Notes: generated by a model not told the origin, from the sequence alone. DNA of 64,000 bases from an uncultured Rickettsiales bacterium (GCA_900546225.1 URBZ01000001.1:1-64000); one strand, 5' to 3'; positions 8,908-17,736 are shown, counted from the first letter of the stretch. Program-made: numbers and translations.

Positions 8908-9309
8908 TTATCTGTCCATCTGGGTGCGCAGGCCAACACGTTGAAAACCGGCGTCCTTTAATTTGCCCATGACCGACATCACCGCGCCATAGTCCGCGTG
9001 GCGATCGCCGTTTATCATAATCGTCAATTGCGGATTTTCACCACGCATCGCAATCGCGCGTTTGACCACTTCGTCCCGCGACAGTTGCATTTCACCAATA
9101 TAATACCGCCCCGATGCGTCCACACTGATTTGAATTGCATGGTCATTTCCCGTCAGGGTTGTATGCCCCGCCGCCGGCAAGTCCAAATCAATACCCGTGG
9201 TCATCATAGGCGTAGTCACCATAAACACCGCCAACAACACCGTCATGATATCAATCATTGGCGTCAGTGAAATTGCGGCATCTGAATTTCTCTGTCTTCT
9301 GCGCGACAT
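8908..9309 (-). CDS. tolR: TolR / ExbD-family proton-channel subunit
   Basis: TolR is the inner-membrane partner of TolQ. Together they use the proton motive force to energise TolA during outer-membrane constriction at division. The 133-aa protein has a short basic N-terminus, the hallmark ISLTPMIDIMTVLLAVFMVT helix (about residues 14-33) with the conserved channel Asp, and a periplasmic domain ending in GDRHADYGAVMSVMGKLKDAG, typical of ExbD/TolR. It lies 9 bp after tolQ, so it is cotranscribed. The downstream gene order is broken by the DUF559 cassette right after the stop codon. Confidence 0.95.
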   Translation of the reverse strand: MSRRRQRNSDAAISLTPMIDIMTVLLAVFMVTTPMMTTGIDLDLPAAGHTTLTGNDHAIQISVDASGRYYIGEMQLSRDEVVKRAIAMRGENPQLTIMINGDRHADYGAVMSVMGKLKDAGFQRVGLRTQMDR

Positions 9310-9318
9310 GTCGTCCCC

Positions 9319-9819
9319 TTATTTACGTGCGGATTGCATTTCACGACGTGTGTCGTCCAAATCATCGTACAGGTTATCAACCTTTTTAATAAAATACTGG
9401 TACGCAATCGCCGCTGGCACAGCCGCAATCAGCCCCAACGCCGTTGTACCCAGCGCGGTCGCCAACCCAGGGGCAACAACACCAATCGATACGGACTGGT
9501 TCACGCCGATGGACGAGAAAGAATCCATAACGCCCCAAATTGTCCCAAACAGACCGATAAACGGTGCAACATACGACACCATGGACAAAAACCACAAATT
9601 ACGTTCAAACGGACGTGTCAGGCGGTCAACAATCAAATCCAGATTGTCTGTGGCCTTGATTTTAATTGGATTTTTTTTTGTGTAATGCCACATGCGGATT
9701 TTTTCAATAATAATTGCCCATGACATAATGCTGCCGATGACCAAGACAACCGATATAAACAATGTCATCAGATCGCCTGTAAACAGGTTTGTCAGCGAAA
9801 AACTGCTTGTAGTTTCCAT
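9319..9819 (-). CDS. tolQ: TolQ / ExbB-family proton-channel subunit, short form
   Basis: TolQ forms the pentameric inner-membrane channel with TolR. The 166-aa protein has an N-terminal transmembrane segment (about residues 18-40) and the two conserved C-terminal helices with LFGTIWGVMDSF and the GLATALGTTALGLIAAVPAAIAY signature region. E. coli TolQ is about 230 aa; the missing length is mostly in the cytoplasmic loop between the first and second helices, here reduced to ~45 residues. The start ATG at 9819 follows an AAGGAAAGG ribosome-binding site. It is part of the ruvB-ybgC-tolQ-tolR-tolA transcript. Confidence 0.93.
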   Translation of the reverse strand: METTSSFSLTNLFTGDLMTLFISVVLVIGSIMSWAIIIEKIRMWHYTKKNPIKIKATDNLDLIVDRLTRPFERNLWFLSMVSYVAPFIGLFGTIWGVMDSFSSIGVNQSVSIGVVAPGLATALGTTALGLIAAVPAAIAYQYFIKKVDNLYDDLDDTRREMQSARK

Positions 9820-9844
9820 TTTCCTTTCCTTTTCTTCAATTTTC

Positions 9845-10228
9845 TTATTCTGCGGTTATTTTCTGCAAAATCTGGTCGGGGATACGCTTTGGACGCATGT
9901 CGCCACCAATGTATGCCGCCGTACCGTTCAGTATAGCATAAATTTCCCCATCACGCACGAACTTTTGTTCAATCGACAGCGATGCCGCCCCAACGTGCGT
10001 TATCACAGATTCCACCGTCAATTCATCACCCAGTTTCAGCGGACGAATATATTTGATATTCAATTCACGAATAACAAACCCAACGTCGCCGGCGGCCGCC
10101 GCCACACCGTGCAGCCAATTCATGCGCGCACGTTCGGCGATTTCAATATACCGGCCGTGATAGACAATTCCACCTGCGTCCGTGTCCGCGTACGCAATCG
10201 CGAACGGAAATTTATGAATTTTTGACAT
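9845..10228 (-). CDS. ybgC: Acyl-CoA thioesterase YbgC (hotdog fold)
   Basis: This 127-aa hotdog-fold thioesterase heads many tol-pal operons and is thought to act on acyl-CoA or acyl-ACP in phospholipid metabolism. The signature YADTDAGGIVYHGRYIEIAE is at residues ~13-32, with the catalytic Asp in the DTDAGG motif. RMNWLHG and a C-terminal domain with YIGG follow. It begins 3 bp after the ruvB stop codon and is followed by tolQ after 25 bp, so it belongs to the same transcript. Length matches the family. Confidence 0.93.
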   Translation of the reverse strand: MSKIHKFPFAIAYADTDAGGIVYHGRYIEIAERARMNWLHGVAAAAGDVGFVIRELNIKYIRPLKLGDELTVESVITHVGAASLSIEQKFVRDGEIYAILNGTAAYIGGDMRPKRIPDQILQKITAE

Positions 10229-10231
10229 GAT

Positions 10232-11224
10232 TTACTTTTCCAGTCCCAAATGTTGATAGCCCGCATCGGTGATAACGCGCCCACGCGGGGTACGCTGAAC
10301 AAAGCCCAACTGCATCAAATATGGCTCAATTACATCTTCGATGGTGTCTGCGGGTTCGGACAATGCCGCCGCCAAGTTTTCAATTCCAACCGGCCCACCG
10401 GCATAGTGCCGAACAATCGTCGTCATGTATTCGCGGTCTATTTCGTCCAACCCGCGCCCGTCAATATGCAACTGGAACAATGTGGTTTTGATTGTATCAG
10501 GCGAAATTTCATTGCGCCCCAGCGCACCCGCAAAGTCACGCGCACGTTTCAGCAATCTGTTCGCAATTCGTGGTGTGCCACGTGCACTGCGCGCCAATGT
10601 CAACGCCGCATCTGCATCAATCGGCGTACCCAAGATATTCGCACTGCGCACGATAATACGCGCCAAATCGTCCGGCGAATAGAATGACAGACGCAAATCA
10701 ATGCCAAAACGGTCACGCAAAGGATTTGACAGCAACCCCGTACGTGTTGTCGCCCCCACCAGCGTAAACGGGGGCAGGTCAATGCGCACGCTTTTCGCCG
10801 ATGGCCCTTCGCCCAACATGATGTCCAACTTGAAATCTTCCATTGCGGAATACAAGACCTCTTCAATCGCGGTGGGCAAACGGTGGATTTCATCGATAAA
10901 CAGCACGTCCATTGGTTCAAGGGCGGTCAAAATCGCCGCCAAATCCCCTTGTTTGGTCAGCATGGGTGCGGACGTCGCACGAAAATTCGTCCCCAATTCA
11001 TTTGCCACAATGTGTGCCAATGTTGTTTTGCCCAACCCTGGGGGGCCATACAACAAGACATGATCCATTGCCTCGCCCCGCGATTTTGCACCATTGATAA
11101 ACACCGATAGATTCTGTTTCAGTGCATCGTGCCCGATAAAGTCCGACAGAGTATGCGGGCGAATTGACGCCGCCATTTCATCGGGAATACTCGGGTCTAA
11201 AAAACGTTTTGTATCTGCTTGCAT
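10232..11224 (-). CDS. ruvB: Holliday junction branch-migration ATPase RuvB
   Basis: RuvB is the hexameric AAA+ motor that drives Holliday junction branch migration with RuvA during recombination repair. The 330-aa protein shows the Walker A motif GPPGLGKTTLAHI (~residues 60-72), Walker B LFIDEIHRL, sensor 1 GATTRTGLLSNPLRDRFG, and a C-terminal winged-helix domain ending in RTPRGRVITDAGYQHLGL. Length is typical (about 335-350). It begins 6 bp after the upstream hydrolase-like gene. RuvA and RuvC are not in this window. Confidence 0.98.
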   Translation of the reverse strand: MQADTKRFLDPSIPDEMAASIRPHTLSDFIGHDALKQNLSVFINGAKSRGEAMDHVLLYGPPGLGKTTLAHIVANELGTNFRATSAPMLTKQGDLAAILTALEPMDVLFIDEIHRLPTAIEEVLYSAMEDFKLDIMLGEGPSAKSVRIDLPPFTLVGATTRTGLLSNPLRDRFGIDLRLSFYSPDDLARIIVRSANILGTPIDADAALTLARSARGTPRIANRLLKRARDFAGALGRNEISPDTIKTTLFQLHIDGRGLDEIDREYMTTIVRHYAGGPVGIENLAAALSEPADTIEDVIEPYLMQLGFVQRTPRGRVITDAGYQHLGLEK

Positions 11225-11230
11225 GGTAAA

Positions 11231-11890
11231 TTACAACAACTTGTCTTCGGAATTTTCACGCCCAACATAGGCCTTCAAATCATTATACATCTGGCGCAAG
11301 TCGGCCGGTGTGGCATAATTTGCATCGGCGTTTTTCACCCGAATTGTTTCCAAATCAATTTGCGCCTGTTTCTTTAATACCTGTGTCAGGTGCGCCGCAA
11401 ATGCGCGTGCATCATCAGATTCCGCCGCCCCCTGTAATAACAACCCGCGATTTGGGCGTGGGGACAAGAATGCAAAGTCCGACAACGACGCATCAGGTGA
11501 TACCAGCGCAAAGCCAGAAACCTCTGGTCGGCGCATCATGGCCTGCAACACATACCACGCGCCCAACTGGTGACCCGCCAGCCAAATTTTGTCACTGTCT
11601 TCGTTCTTGTTCTGAATCCAGTCAATAACTGTTGCGATGTCCAACATATTGTCGGCGGTTGTACCAATCGCCCCTTCGGAATCATTGACGCCACGATAGT
11701 TAAATCGCACCACCGAAAAGCCAATGTCCATAAACGCACGGAACATTGCATATGATACACGGTCATTCATATGATACTTTTGTCGTGGATTCCCAGACAG
11801 CACCACCGCCAGCGGCGCAGATGGTGTTTCAGATTTATGATATACCGCATGCAACTTGCCGGCTTCGCCAGAAATTATGACATCTACCAT
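11231..11890 (-). CDS. Alpha/beta-hydrolase-fold protein lacking the nucleophile serine
   Basis: This 219-aa protein looks like the short alpha/beta hydrolases of the COG2945 type (strand PLAVVLSGNP, then FSVVRFNYRGVNDSEG). At the nucleophile elbow, where the family has G-x-S-x-G, it reads GHQLG, with Gln in place of the catalytic Ser. The usual C-terminal acid/His region is also unclear. It is therefore probably a non-catalytic or binding relative. The ATG at 11890 was chosen over an upstream in-frame ATG because AGGAAAGG precedes it. It is the first gene of the ruvB-tol transcript. A frame error is unlikely, since the surrounding residues are conserved. Confidence 0.7.
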   Translation of the reverse strand: MVDVIISGEAGKLHAVYHKSETPSAPLAVVLSGNPRQKYHMNDRVSYAMFRAFMDIGFSVVRFNYRGVNDSEGAIGTTADNMLDIATVIDWIQNKNEDSDKIWLAGHQLGAWYVLQAMMRRPEVSGFALVSPDASLSDFAFLSPRPNRGLLLQGAAESDDARAFAAHLTQVLKKQAQIDLETIRVKNADANYATPADLRQMYNDLKAYVGRENSEDKLL

Positions 11891-11921
11891 GTTTCCACCT
11901 TTCCTTATTCTGTACTTACTG

Positions 11922-11950
11922 GTTATAACGTTAGAACAAACAGATAACAA
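11922..11950 (-). promoter_or_regulatory. Promoter of the hydrolase-ruvB-tol operon
   Basis: On the minus strand TTGTTA (11945-11950) and TATAAC (11922-11927) are 17 bp apart, about 30 bp upstream of the first gene. Confidence 0.6.
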
Positions 11951-11973
11951 TTTTCAATAAAAATATTTTTGCT

Positions 11974-12003
11974 TTGACACAGATACCACGAATGTTTTAA
12001 GAT
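11974..12003 (+). promoter_or_regulatory. Promoter of the envelope protein / two-component operon
   Basis: A perfect TTGACA (11974-11979) lies 18 bp from TAAGAT (11998-12003), about 30 bp upstream of the ATG at 12034. Confidence 0.65.
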
Positions 12004-12033
12004 TTAATATAAAAAGAAAGAAAGGTTCTGAAT

Positions 12034-12960
12034 ATGGCTAAATTTATTTTGCCCGCGATAATCGCATCTGTACTGGCAATGCCCGCATTTGCGGACGATA
12101 CCGAAATCGTGTATGACAATTTCCAGACAATCTATACCGAAACACCGGTTCAGTCGTACTATGCGTATCCAGACGACCCGAATTTTATTCCAGAAACCGA
12201 ATTTATGGAACGTGCCGACAGTTTGGACTATGACCAAAACATCGTTGATGCCCGTGCCGCCGAAGAGCAGGCGCACCCCGGCGTCATGTTTGCCGACCGC
12301 CCAATGATTATTTGCCGTAATTTTGGGTGCACACGCCTGAACGATAAAATCACACGCACATTCTTGTTCAACAGTTTGGCAAACATGTTCATGATGAACG
12401 CGCATTCGCGCCTGTATATATGCGAGGCCGACCCGTTTTCACGCGATTGCCTGCAATCGGGTATTTCGTTTCCTGTGCGCAGCGGCATTGCCAATGCAAT
12501 GGTCAAAATTCCAAAGGCCACAATTTCACAGGTCAATGTTTCAACCGGCCTGTCCAAGGCAACTGTTGGTATGACCTATGAATTTCTGGTAAATGGTATT
12601 GATCGCACATGCGAACCAACCGTAATGGACATTGTTGTGCCAATCAATTCACAGGCAACATTATCCAATCGTGAATTTGCGTGCAATATGACCAGCGACG
12701 GCGTATCTAATGTATCGCTGTTGGTCAGCATTGATTACATCGATTTGGACTATGGCATTATGGGCGGCTATTATTCACTGGGAATGCAGGGGCCAACCAC
12801 CGGTGGTGGCACGGGTTATGCATTGTTCAAGACAGAATTTACAACGTCCGGCATGCAATTCCGTGCGGCGATCGAAGAAGAATCCGATTTGGGTGGTGCA
12901 AACAACCGTATGCGCACAATTCGCCCCGGGGAATATGCCGTTGAACCAATGAAAAAGTAA
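12034..12960 (+). CDS. Exported protein of unknown function, head of a two-component operon
   Basis: I do not recognise the family. The 308-aa protein has a clear signal peptide (MAKFILPAIIASVLAMPAFA, cleavage before DDTE). A tyrosine/acidic N-terminal part follows, then a region with cysteine pairs (CRNFGC, CEADPFSRDC) and a glycine-rich beta-like C-terminal half (GGYYSLGMQGPTTGGG). It has six cysteines in the mature part and no further membrane helix. The response regulator start codon follows the stop codon directly (TAAATG), so the three genes form one operon. It may be a periplasmic sensor partner or the regulated envelope protein. That link is inference from context only. Confidence 0.8.
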   Translation: MAKFILPAIIASVLAMPAFADDTEIVYDNFQTIYTETPVQSYYAYPDDPNFIPETEFMERADSLDYDQNIVDARAAEEQAHPGVMFADRPMIICRNFGCTRLNDKITRTFLFNSLANMFMMNAHSRLYICEADPFSRDCLQSGISFPVRSGIANAMVKIPKATISQVNVSTGLSKATVGMTYEFLVNGIDRTCEPTVMDIVVPINSQATLSNREFACNMTSDGVSNVSLLVSIDYIDLDYGIMGGYYSLGMQGPTTGGGTGYALFKTEFTTSGMQFRAAIEEESDLGGANNRMRTIRPGEYAVEPMKK

Positions 12961-13614
12961 ATGACCAGAACTGTTCTGATTATTGACGACGATGATATGT
13001 TGCGCCGCGTATTGGCGCGCGGACTGCAAGATGCCGAATTTAACGTTCTGTGTGCCGAATCCGCCGAAACCGGTGCGGAAATCCTGTCACGTATAACGGT
13101 TGATGCAATCGTGTTGGATCGTATGATGACCGGCATGGACGGGCTAACTTTCCTGACCAAAATGCGCGATGCGGGCAATGCGACACCCGTTATTATGCTG
13201 ACCGCGATGACGGGCGCAGAAAACGCGATTGATGGCCTGTCCCACGGGGCGGACGATTATCTGGCCAAACCATTCCAACTGCGCGAATTGGTTTTGCGCC
13301 TGAATAATATAATGAAACAGCGCGCGGTGCGCGGCGCGTCCGTCCAAATGCCAGATGGACTGGTATTTGCCGACGGGGAATTTTTTATCACCGACGCCAC
13401 CGGCACACCACGTGTTTTGGCGTTATCGGGCGAAGAAAAGAAATTACTGACCCATTTAACCCAACCAATGGGCAATATTGCGCCGGCGTCACCAATGGTT
13501 GCAAAACGCTTGCGCATGAAATTAAATGGTGTATTATCAAATCTGGATATAATAACAATTCGGGGGCGGGGCTATAAAATGGTATACACCGCACCTGATA
13601 AACCCAAGGACTGA
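12961..13614 (+). CDS. OmpR/PhoB-type response regulator
   Basis: The 217-aa protein has an N-terminal receiver domain with the acidic pair in LIIDDDDM, the phosphoacceptor Asp in VLDRMMTGMDG (about residue 53), the switch Thr in MLTAMTG and the Lys in LAKPF. The C-terminal ~85 residues form a compact winged-helix DNA-binding domain ending in IITIRGRGYKMV, the OmpR-family wing signature. The winged helix is slightly short and its recognition helix is divergent. It is translated directly after the exported protein and 4 bp before the kinase gene, so the kinase is its likely partner. Targets are not evident. Confidence 0.92.
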   Translation: MTRTVLIIDDDDMLRRVLARGLQDAEFNVLCAESAETGAEILSRITVDAIVLDRMMTGMDGLTFLTKMRDAGNATPVIMLTAMTGAENAIDGLSHGADDYLAKPFQLRELVLRLNNIMKQRAVRGASVQMPDGLVFADGEFFITDATGTPRVLALSGEEKKLLTHLTQPMGNIAPASPMVAKRLRMKLNGVLSNLDIITIRGRGYKMVYTAPDKPKD

Positions 13615-13618
13615 GAAC

Positions 13619-14899
13619 ATGAGATTGATGCCACGCAGTTTTTTATGGCGTACAATATTGATGATTACCGTGCCCCTGATTGTGGCACAGGTTATTGTGG
13701 CAAACGTATTCTTTGGCAATCACTGGCAACGTGTGCATTCCACGCTGGCGCGCACGCTGGCGGGCGAAATTACCACAATGATGAACTTTGTCGATACAGA
13801 CAACACCGACGCACTGAACGCAATGGCGCGCGACGTCGGCATCAACGTATCAATAAACCAGCACCTGAACCGTCCAAAGCATAATGATAATGACGCGCGT
13901 GAAATGGGACATCTGGCATCAGAATTGTCCAAGCGCATGAACCGCCACGCCGATATTTATATGGACAAGGGCAAGCGTCTGATTTTCGTGGACGTCCCAA
14001 CGAACAACGGTCAAATTGCAACATTCGGCACATCGCTGTATCGCGTATATTCCACCAGTACAGAGGTGTTTATCATCTGGTTGTGCGGGTCATTCCTGAT
14101 TGTATTGATATTGATTTCGCCATTTATCGTCCTGCATACACGCAGTATTCGCCGCATTGCCAAGGCCGCAAATCGTTTTGGCCGCGGTCTGGACGCCCCA
14201 GGATTCAAACCATCGGGTTCACGCGAAATCCGCGAAGCGGCCATCGCAATGATTACGATGAAAGAACGCCTGAACCGGTACAATCGCACACGTACAGACA
14301 TGCTGAACGCGGTCAGCCACGATTTGAAATCACCACTGACACGCATGCGCTTGGCGGTTGAAACGGGCAGTGCGACAAACGACGAACTGATTCACGACAT
14401 TGACCGCATGACAGAAATGGTCAACGGTTATCTGGCGTTTGCACGTGGCGAAATGCCCGAAATTGAACAGTCCACAGAATTACCGGCAATGTTGTTGCGT
14501 ATTGCGCGTGACGCCGCACCGAAAAAGACAATTGAAACGTCATTCCCAGATACGCCGGCCCAATTCTATGCGCGTCCGATGGCGTTGGCGCGTGCATTTG
14601 GCAATATCATTGAAAATGCCGCCCGCTATGCCCAAAAGAAAATCCGCATCACAGAGGTTGACACCGCCGACCAAGTCGAAGTGATTATTGAAGACGACGG
14701 CCCAGGCATTTCAGATGACAAAAAGGCCGACGCATTGCGCCCATTTGTCCGTCTGGACAACGCGCGCGGCCGCGACACCGGTGGCACTGGGCTGGGATTA
14801 TCAATCGCACAAACCGCGATTGAAAACCACGGTGGCCAGATATTCTTGGAAAACAGCGATTTGGGCGGTCTGCGCGTGCGCGTTGTTTTGCCGATGTAG
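13619..14899 (+). CDS. EnvZ-like sensor histidine kinase
   Basis: The 426-aa inner-membrane kinase has TM1 at residues ~10-32, a ~110-residue periplasmic sensor and TM2 at ~147-170. A HAMP-like segment follows, then the dimerisation/phosphoacceptor box AVSHDLKSPLTRMRL (His ~234), N box NIIENAARYA, G1 EDDGPGI and G2 GGTGLGLSI. The order and the H-box sequence are closest to the EnvZ/OmpR class of alphaproteobacteria. An AAGGA ribosome-binding site precedes the ATG. It probably phosphorylates the regulator encoded 4 bp upstream. The signal is unknown; the TMs and periplasmic domain suggest an envelope cue. Confidence 0.94.
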   Translation: MRLMPRSFLWRTILMITVPLIVAQVIVANVFFGNHWQRVHSTLARTLAGEITTMMNFVDTDNTDALNAMARDVGINVSINQHLNRPKHNDNDAREMGHLASELSKRMNRHADIYMDKGKRLIFVDVPTNNGQIATFGTSLYRVYSTSTEVFIIWLCGSFLIVLILISPFIVLHTRSIRRIAKAANRFGRGLDAPGFKPSGSREIREAAIAMITMKERLNRYNRTRTDMLNAVSHDLKSPLTRMRLAVETGSATNDELIHDIDRMTEMVNGYLAFARGEMPEIEQSTELPAMLLRIARDAAPKKTIETSFPDTPAQFYARPMALARAFGNIIENAARYAQKKIRITEVDTADQVEVIIEDDGPGISDDKKADALRPFVRLDNARGRDTGGTGLGLSIAQTAIENHGGQIFLENSDLGGLRVRVVLPM

Positions 14900-14929
14900 G
14901 TTTCACAATTATTTCGACGGGTAATTAAA

Positions 14930-16582
14930 ATGAATTTGTATAAATATGTATCAGATGCGATAAACGACAAACTGGGCGTGGCGGTCAAACTGGATGTGCC
15001 ACGCAATCGCGAATTTGGTGATTTTGCCACAAATGCCGCGATGGTTATGGCAAAAAGCGCGGGGAAAAATCCACGCGAATTGGCGGGCGAATTGTTGCCA
15101 CGCCTGCGCGAATTGGACTTCGTTGCCGATGTGTCGGTTGCCGGCCCTGGGTTTATCAACATTAAATTGCGCGATGATTTCTTGTGGAACGCCGCCGCAC
15201 AATCCCAAACACCACACGCCGAAAAAACGATGAAAATCGATTTGGATTACGGTGGCTATAACGTGGGCAAGGCATTACATATCGGCCACCTGCGTACTAC
15301 AATCGTGGGCGACACGTTCAACCGTATTGCCAAATCGTTGGGTCACACAACAAAAAGTTATAACCATATTGGCGACTGGGGGCGTCCAATGGGGCTGATT
15401 ATCGCATGGATTCAGGAACACGGCATGCCTGAAACCGCCGCCGAATTGAACAAAATTTACCCCGCATCAACCGCCCGTGCCAAGGAAGATGACGCATGGA
15501 TGGCCCGCGCCAAGGAAACCACCGCAAAATTGCAGGCGGGTGACGGCGAATGCAAGCGTATCTATGACGCATTCATGAAAATATCGTTGGCGCAAATGGA
15601 CACGGTTCTGCAACGTCTGAACGTATTGCCGTTTGATGCAACAATGGGCGAACGTGGCGTTGCGCAATACGTTCCTGAAATGCAGGAAATTCTGGAATCA
15701 AAGCATCTGTTGACAATGGACGACGGCGCAATGATTGTGAACATTAAACGCGACGATGACCGCGCACCGATGCCACCACTGATGTTCCGTACCAGTGCCG
15801 ATACCCAGACATATGCCGCGGCGGATTTGTCGGCCATTTATTACCGCACAAAAACAGATCACCCAGATATCATTGGCTATTTCACGGATTCACGCCAAAA
15901 CTTGCATTTTCAACAGGTTTTCCGTGCCGCGCAACTGGCCGAAATCACAAAAGCCGAATTGTTCCACACAGGATTTGGCGCACTGACCGGCGCAGACGGT
16001 AAACCATTCAAAACCCGTGACGGTGGCGTCGCAGAATTGCTGGACATTTTGGACACTGCGCGTGATGCCGTGCGCGAACGCACAACCGACGCCGGCAAAG
16101 AACTGGACGACGATACCGTCGACGCAATCGCATTGGCGGCGGTGAAATTCAACGATTTGATTCACGATGTCCGCGCAGATTACGTGTTCGATCCCAATCA
16201 AATCACCAGTTTCGAGGGACGCACCGGCCCATACATCTTGTACACGGCGGTACGTTTGAACTCTGTTCTGCGTCGTGCAGGCGATGCGTCAACCGCAGAA
16301 TTGACCGAATTGACCACAGACGAACGCAATTTGTTGATTGAAATTCTGGACTTTGAACGCACAGTGCAGGGCGCATTTGACAATCGTGCAACCGATATGA
16401 TTGCAAATTACGCATATGATTTGTGCCAGTTGATAAATTCGTTCTATCATAACTGTCCAATCCTGCGTGATGATGTCGCGCCAGCGGCACGTGCCCAGCG
16501 TTTGCACATCGTACGCATTGCCGCCGATACACTGGCACGCACGATTGACCTGATGGGGCTGCGCGTTCCCGCCGAAATGTAA
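14930..16582 (+). CDS. argS: Arginyl-tRNA synthetase
   Basis: This class I aminoacyl-tRNA synthetase charges tRNA-Arg. The 550-aa protein has the N-terminal Add1 domain, the HIGH motif in KALHIGHLRTT (~residue 115) preceded by YNVGKA, and the GDWGRPMGL segment typical of ArgRS. A DALR-type anticodon-binding domain (LYTAVRLNSVLRRAG ... QLINSFYHNCPI) ends in GLRVPAEM. Length matches the family (550-590). It follows the kinase gene after 30 bp and may share its transcript. Confidence 0.98.
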   Translation: MNLYKYVSDAINDKLGVAVKLDVPRNREFGDFATNAAMVMAKSAGKNPRELAGELLPRLRELDFVADVSVAGPGFINIKLRDDFLWNAAAQSQTPHAEKTMKIDLDYGGYNVGKALHIGHLRTTIVGDTFNRIAKSLGHTTKSYNHIGDWGRPMGLIIAWIQEHGMPETAAELNKIYPASTARAKEDDAWMARAKETTAKLQAGDGECKRIYDAFMKISLAQMDTVLQRLNVLPFDATMGERGVAQYVPEMQEILESKHLLTMDDGAMIVNIKRDDDRAPMPPLMFRTSADTQTYAAADLSAIYYRTKTDHPDIIGYFTDSRQNLHFQQVFRAAQLAEITKAELFHTGFGALTGADGKPFKTRDGGVAELLDILDTARDAVRERTTDAGKELDDDTVDAIALAAVKFNDLIHDVRADYVFDPNQITSFEGRTGPYILYTAVRLNSVLRRAGDASTAELTELTTDERNLLIEILDFERTVQGAFDNRATDMIANYAYDLCQLINSFYHNCPILRDDVAPAARAQRLHIVRIAADTLARTIDLMGLRVPAEM

Positions 16583-16645
16583 AGTTCAAATAAATAAAAT
16601 CCGTGCGCCATTTGGCGCACACTTTATTTGTACTTTGAACTTTAT
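16582..16645 (+). terminator. argS 3' hairpin
   Basis: A GTGCGCC-ATTT-GGCGCAC stem is flanked by longer A/T-rich complementary arms (AAGTTCAAATAAATAAA against TTTATTTGTACTTTGAACTT), directly after the argS stop. The T tract is interrupted, so termination may be weak. Confidence 0.6.
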
Positions 16646-16707
16646 TTATACGGTATTATAATACCATACGGATTTTTCTTGACATTTCTGGGACATTGCG
16701 TCATAAT
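16635..16707 (+). promoter_or_regulatory. Tandem promoters of rplM-rpsI with an embedded palindrome
   Basis: P1 is TTGAAC (16635-16640), 16 bp, TATAAT (16657-16662). P2 is a perfect TTGACA (16679-16684), 17 bp, CATAAT (16702-16707). The P1 -10 box sits inside the perfect 14-bp palindrome GGTATTATAATACC (16652-16665), which could be an operator. Confidence 0.65.
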
Positions 16708-16746
16708 ACGTGCGCTAAATTAGTAAAAACCTAAGGAAAACATAAA

Positions 16747-17220
16747 ATGGCAGCGACAAAATCGTTAAAACAGTGCGAATTGGACGCCAAATGGTATCTG
16801 ATTGACGCAACTGACTGCACACTGGGACGTTTGGCGGCATTTACCGCGAACATTCTGCGTGGCAAGAACAAGCCAACATGGACACCAAACATGGATTGCG
16901 GTGACCACGTTATCATCATCAACGCGGACAAGGTTGCACTGTCTGGCAAAAAAGCGGACAAGACCAAATTCTTTTGGCACTCTCTGTGGACTGGCAGCAC
17001 CAAGGAACGCACACTGGGCCAGATGCGCAATGAAAAACCAGAACAGTTGGTTTTCAACGCTGTAAAGCGCATGATGGGTCGTCGCACCGCGGTTGCTTTG
17101 GCGAACCAGCGTTTGACCAAACTGCACGTTTATGCAGGCGCGGATCACAAACACGCCGCCCAGAAACCAGTTGTTATCAACTTTGCCGAATTGAACCGTA
17201 AAAACAAAAGGGGCGAATAA
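16747..17220 (+). CDS. rplM: 50S ribosomal protein uL13
   Basis: This 157-aa protein of the large ribosomal subunit carries the L13 signatures WYLIDATDCTLGRLA, GDHVIIINADKVALSGKK and the C-terminal LTKLHVYAGADHKHAAQKP. It assembles early on 23S rRNA. The start follows AAGGAAAAC, and the stop codon overlaps the rpsI start by one base, the usual L13-S9 coupling. Length is a little above the bacterial norm (~142-154) because of a short basic C-terminal tail. Confidence 0.98.
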   Translation: MAATKSLKQCELDAKWYLIDATDCTLGRLAAFTANILRGKNKPTWTPNMDCGDHVIIINADKVALSGKKADKTKFFWHSLWTGSTKERTLGQMRNEKPEQLVFNAVKRMMGRRTAVALANQRLTKLHVYAGADHKHAAQKPVVINFAELNRKNKRGE

Positions 17221-17714
17221 TGACAGAAGCAAAGAAAACCGCAACAGCGGCAAAAACAGTTAAAAAGGCCGCCCCAGCCAAGAAAACAGTTGCCAAGAAA
17301 GCAGACGCAGCGGCAGCCGTTAAATTAGCAGGCGCAACATACGCAACCGGCAAACGCAAAGATTCCGTCGCACGCGTTTACTTGGTTCCGGGCAAAGGCA
17401 ACATCTTTGTCAACGAAATCCCAGCCGACAAATATTTCCGTCGTCCTGTGTTGCAGATGATTATCGCCCAACCATTCGGTGTGACAAAACGCGAAACCGC
17501 GTATGACATTCACGCAATGGTTATCGGTGGTGGTCTGTCTGGTCAGGCGGGTGCTGTTAAACACGGTATTTCCAAGGCATTGGAAAAGGTTGAACCAGAA
17601 TTGCGTCCAGCATTGAAAGCCGCTGGCTTCTTGACCCGCGACAGCCGTGTTGTTGAACGTAAGCACTTTGGTCACCACAAGGCACGTCGTTCGACACAGT
17701 TCAGCAAACGTTAA
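17220..17714 (+). CDS. rpsI: 30S ribosomal protein uS9 with basic N-terminal extension
   Basis: This small-subunit protein's C-terminal tail reaches the P-site tRNA. The S9 core starts at about residue 40 (YATGKRKDSVARVYLVPG) and ends in the invariant ARRSTQFSKR tail. The first ~35 residues are a Lys/Ala/Thr-rich extension (AAKTVKKAAPAKKT) typical of some alphaproteobacterial S9 proteins. The ATG overlaps the rplM TAA by one base. Total length is 164 aa against ~130 for E. coli, the difference being the extension. Confidence 0.98.
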   Translation: MTEAKKTATAAKTVKKAAPAKKTVAKKADAAAAVKLAGATYATGKRKDSVARVYLVPGKGNIFVNEIPADKYFRRPVLQMIIAQPFGVTKRETAYDIHAMVIGGGLSGQAGAVKHGISKALEKVEPELRPALKAAGFLTRDSRVVERKHFGHHKARRSTQFSKR

Positions 17715-17736
17715 TATTTGCGAACAAAACAAAAAA

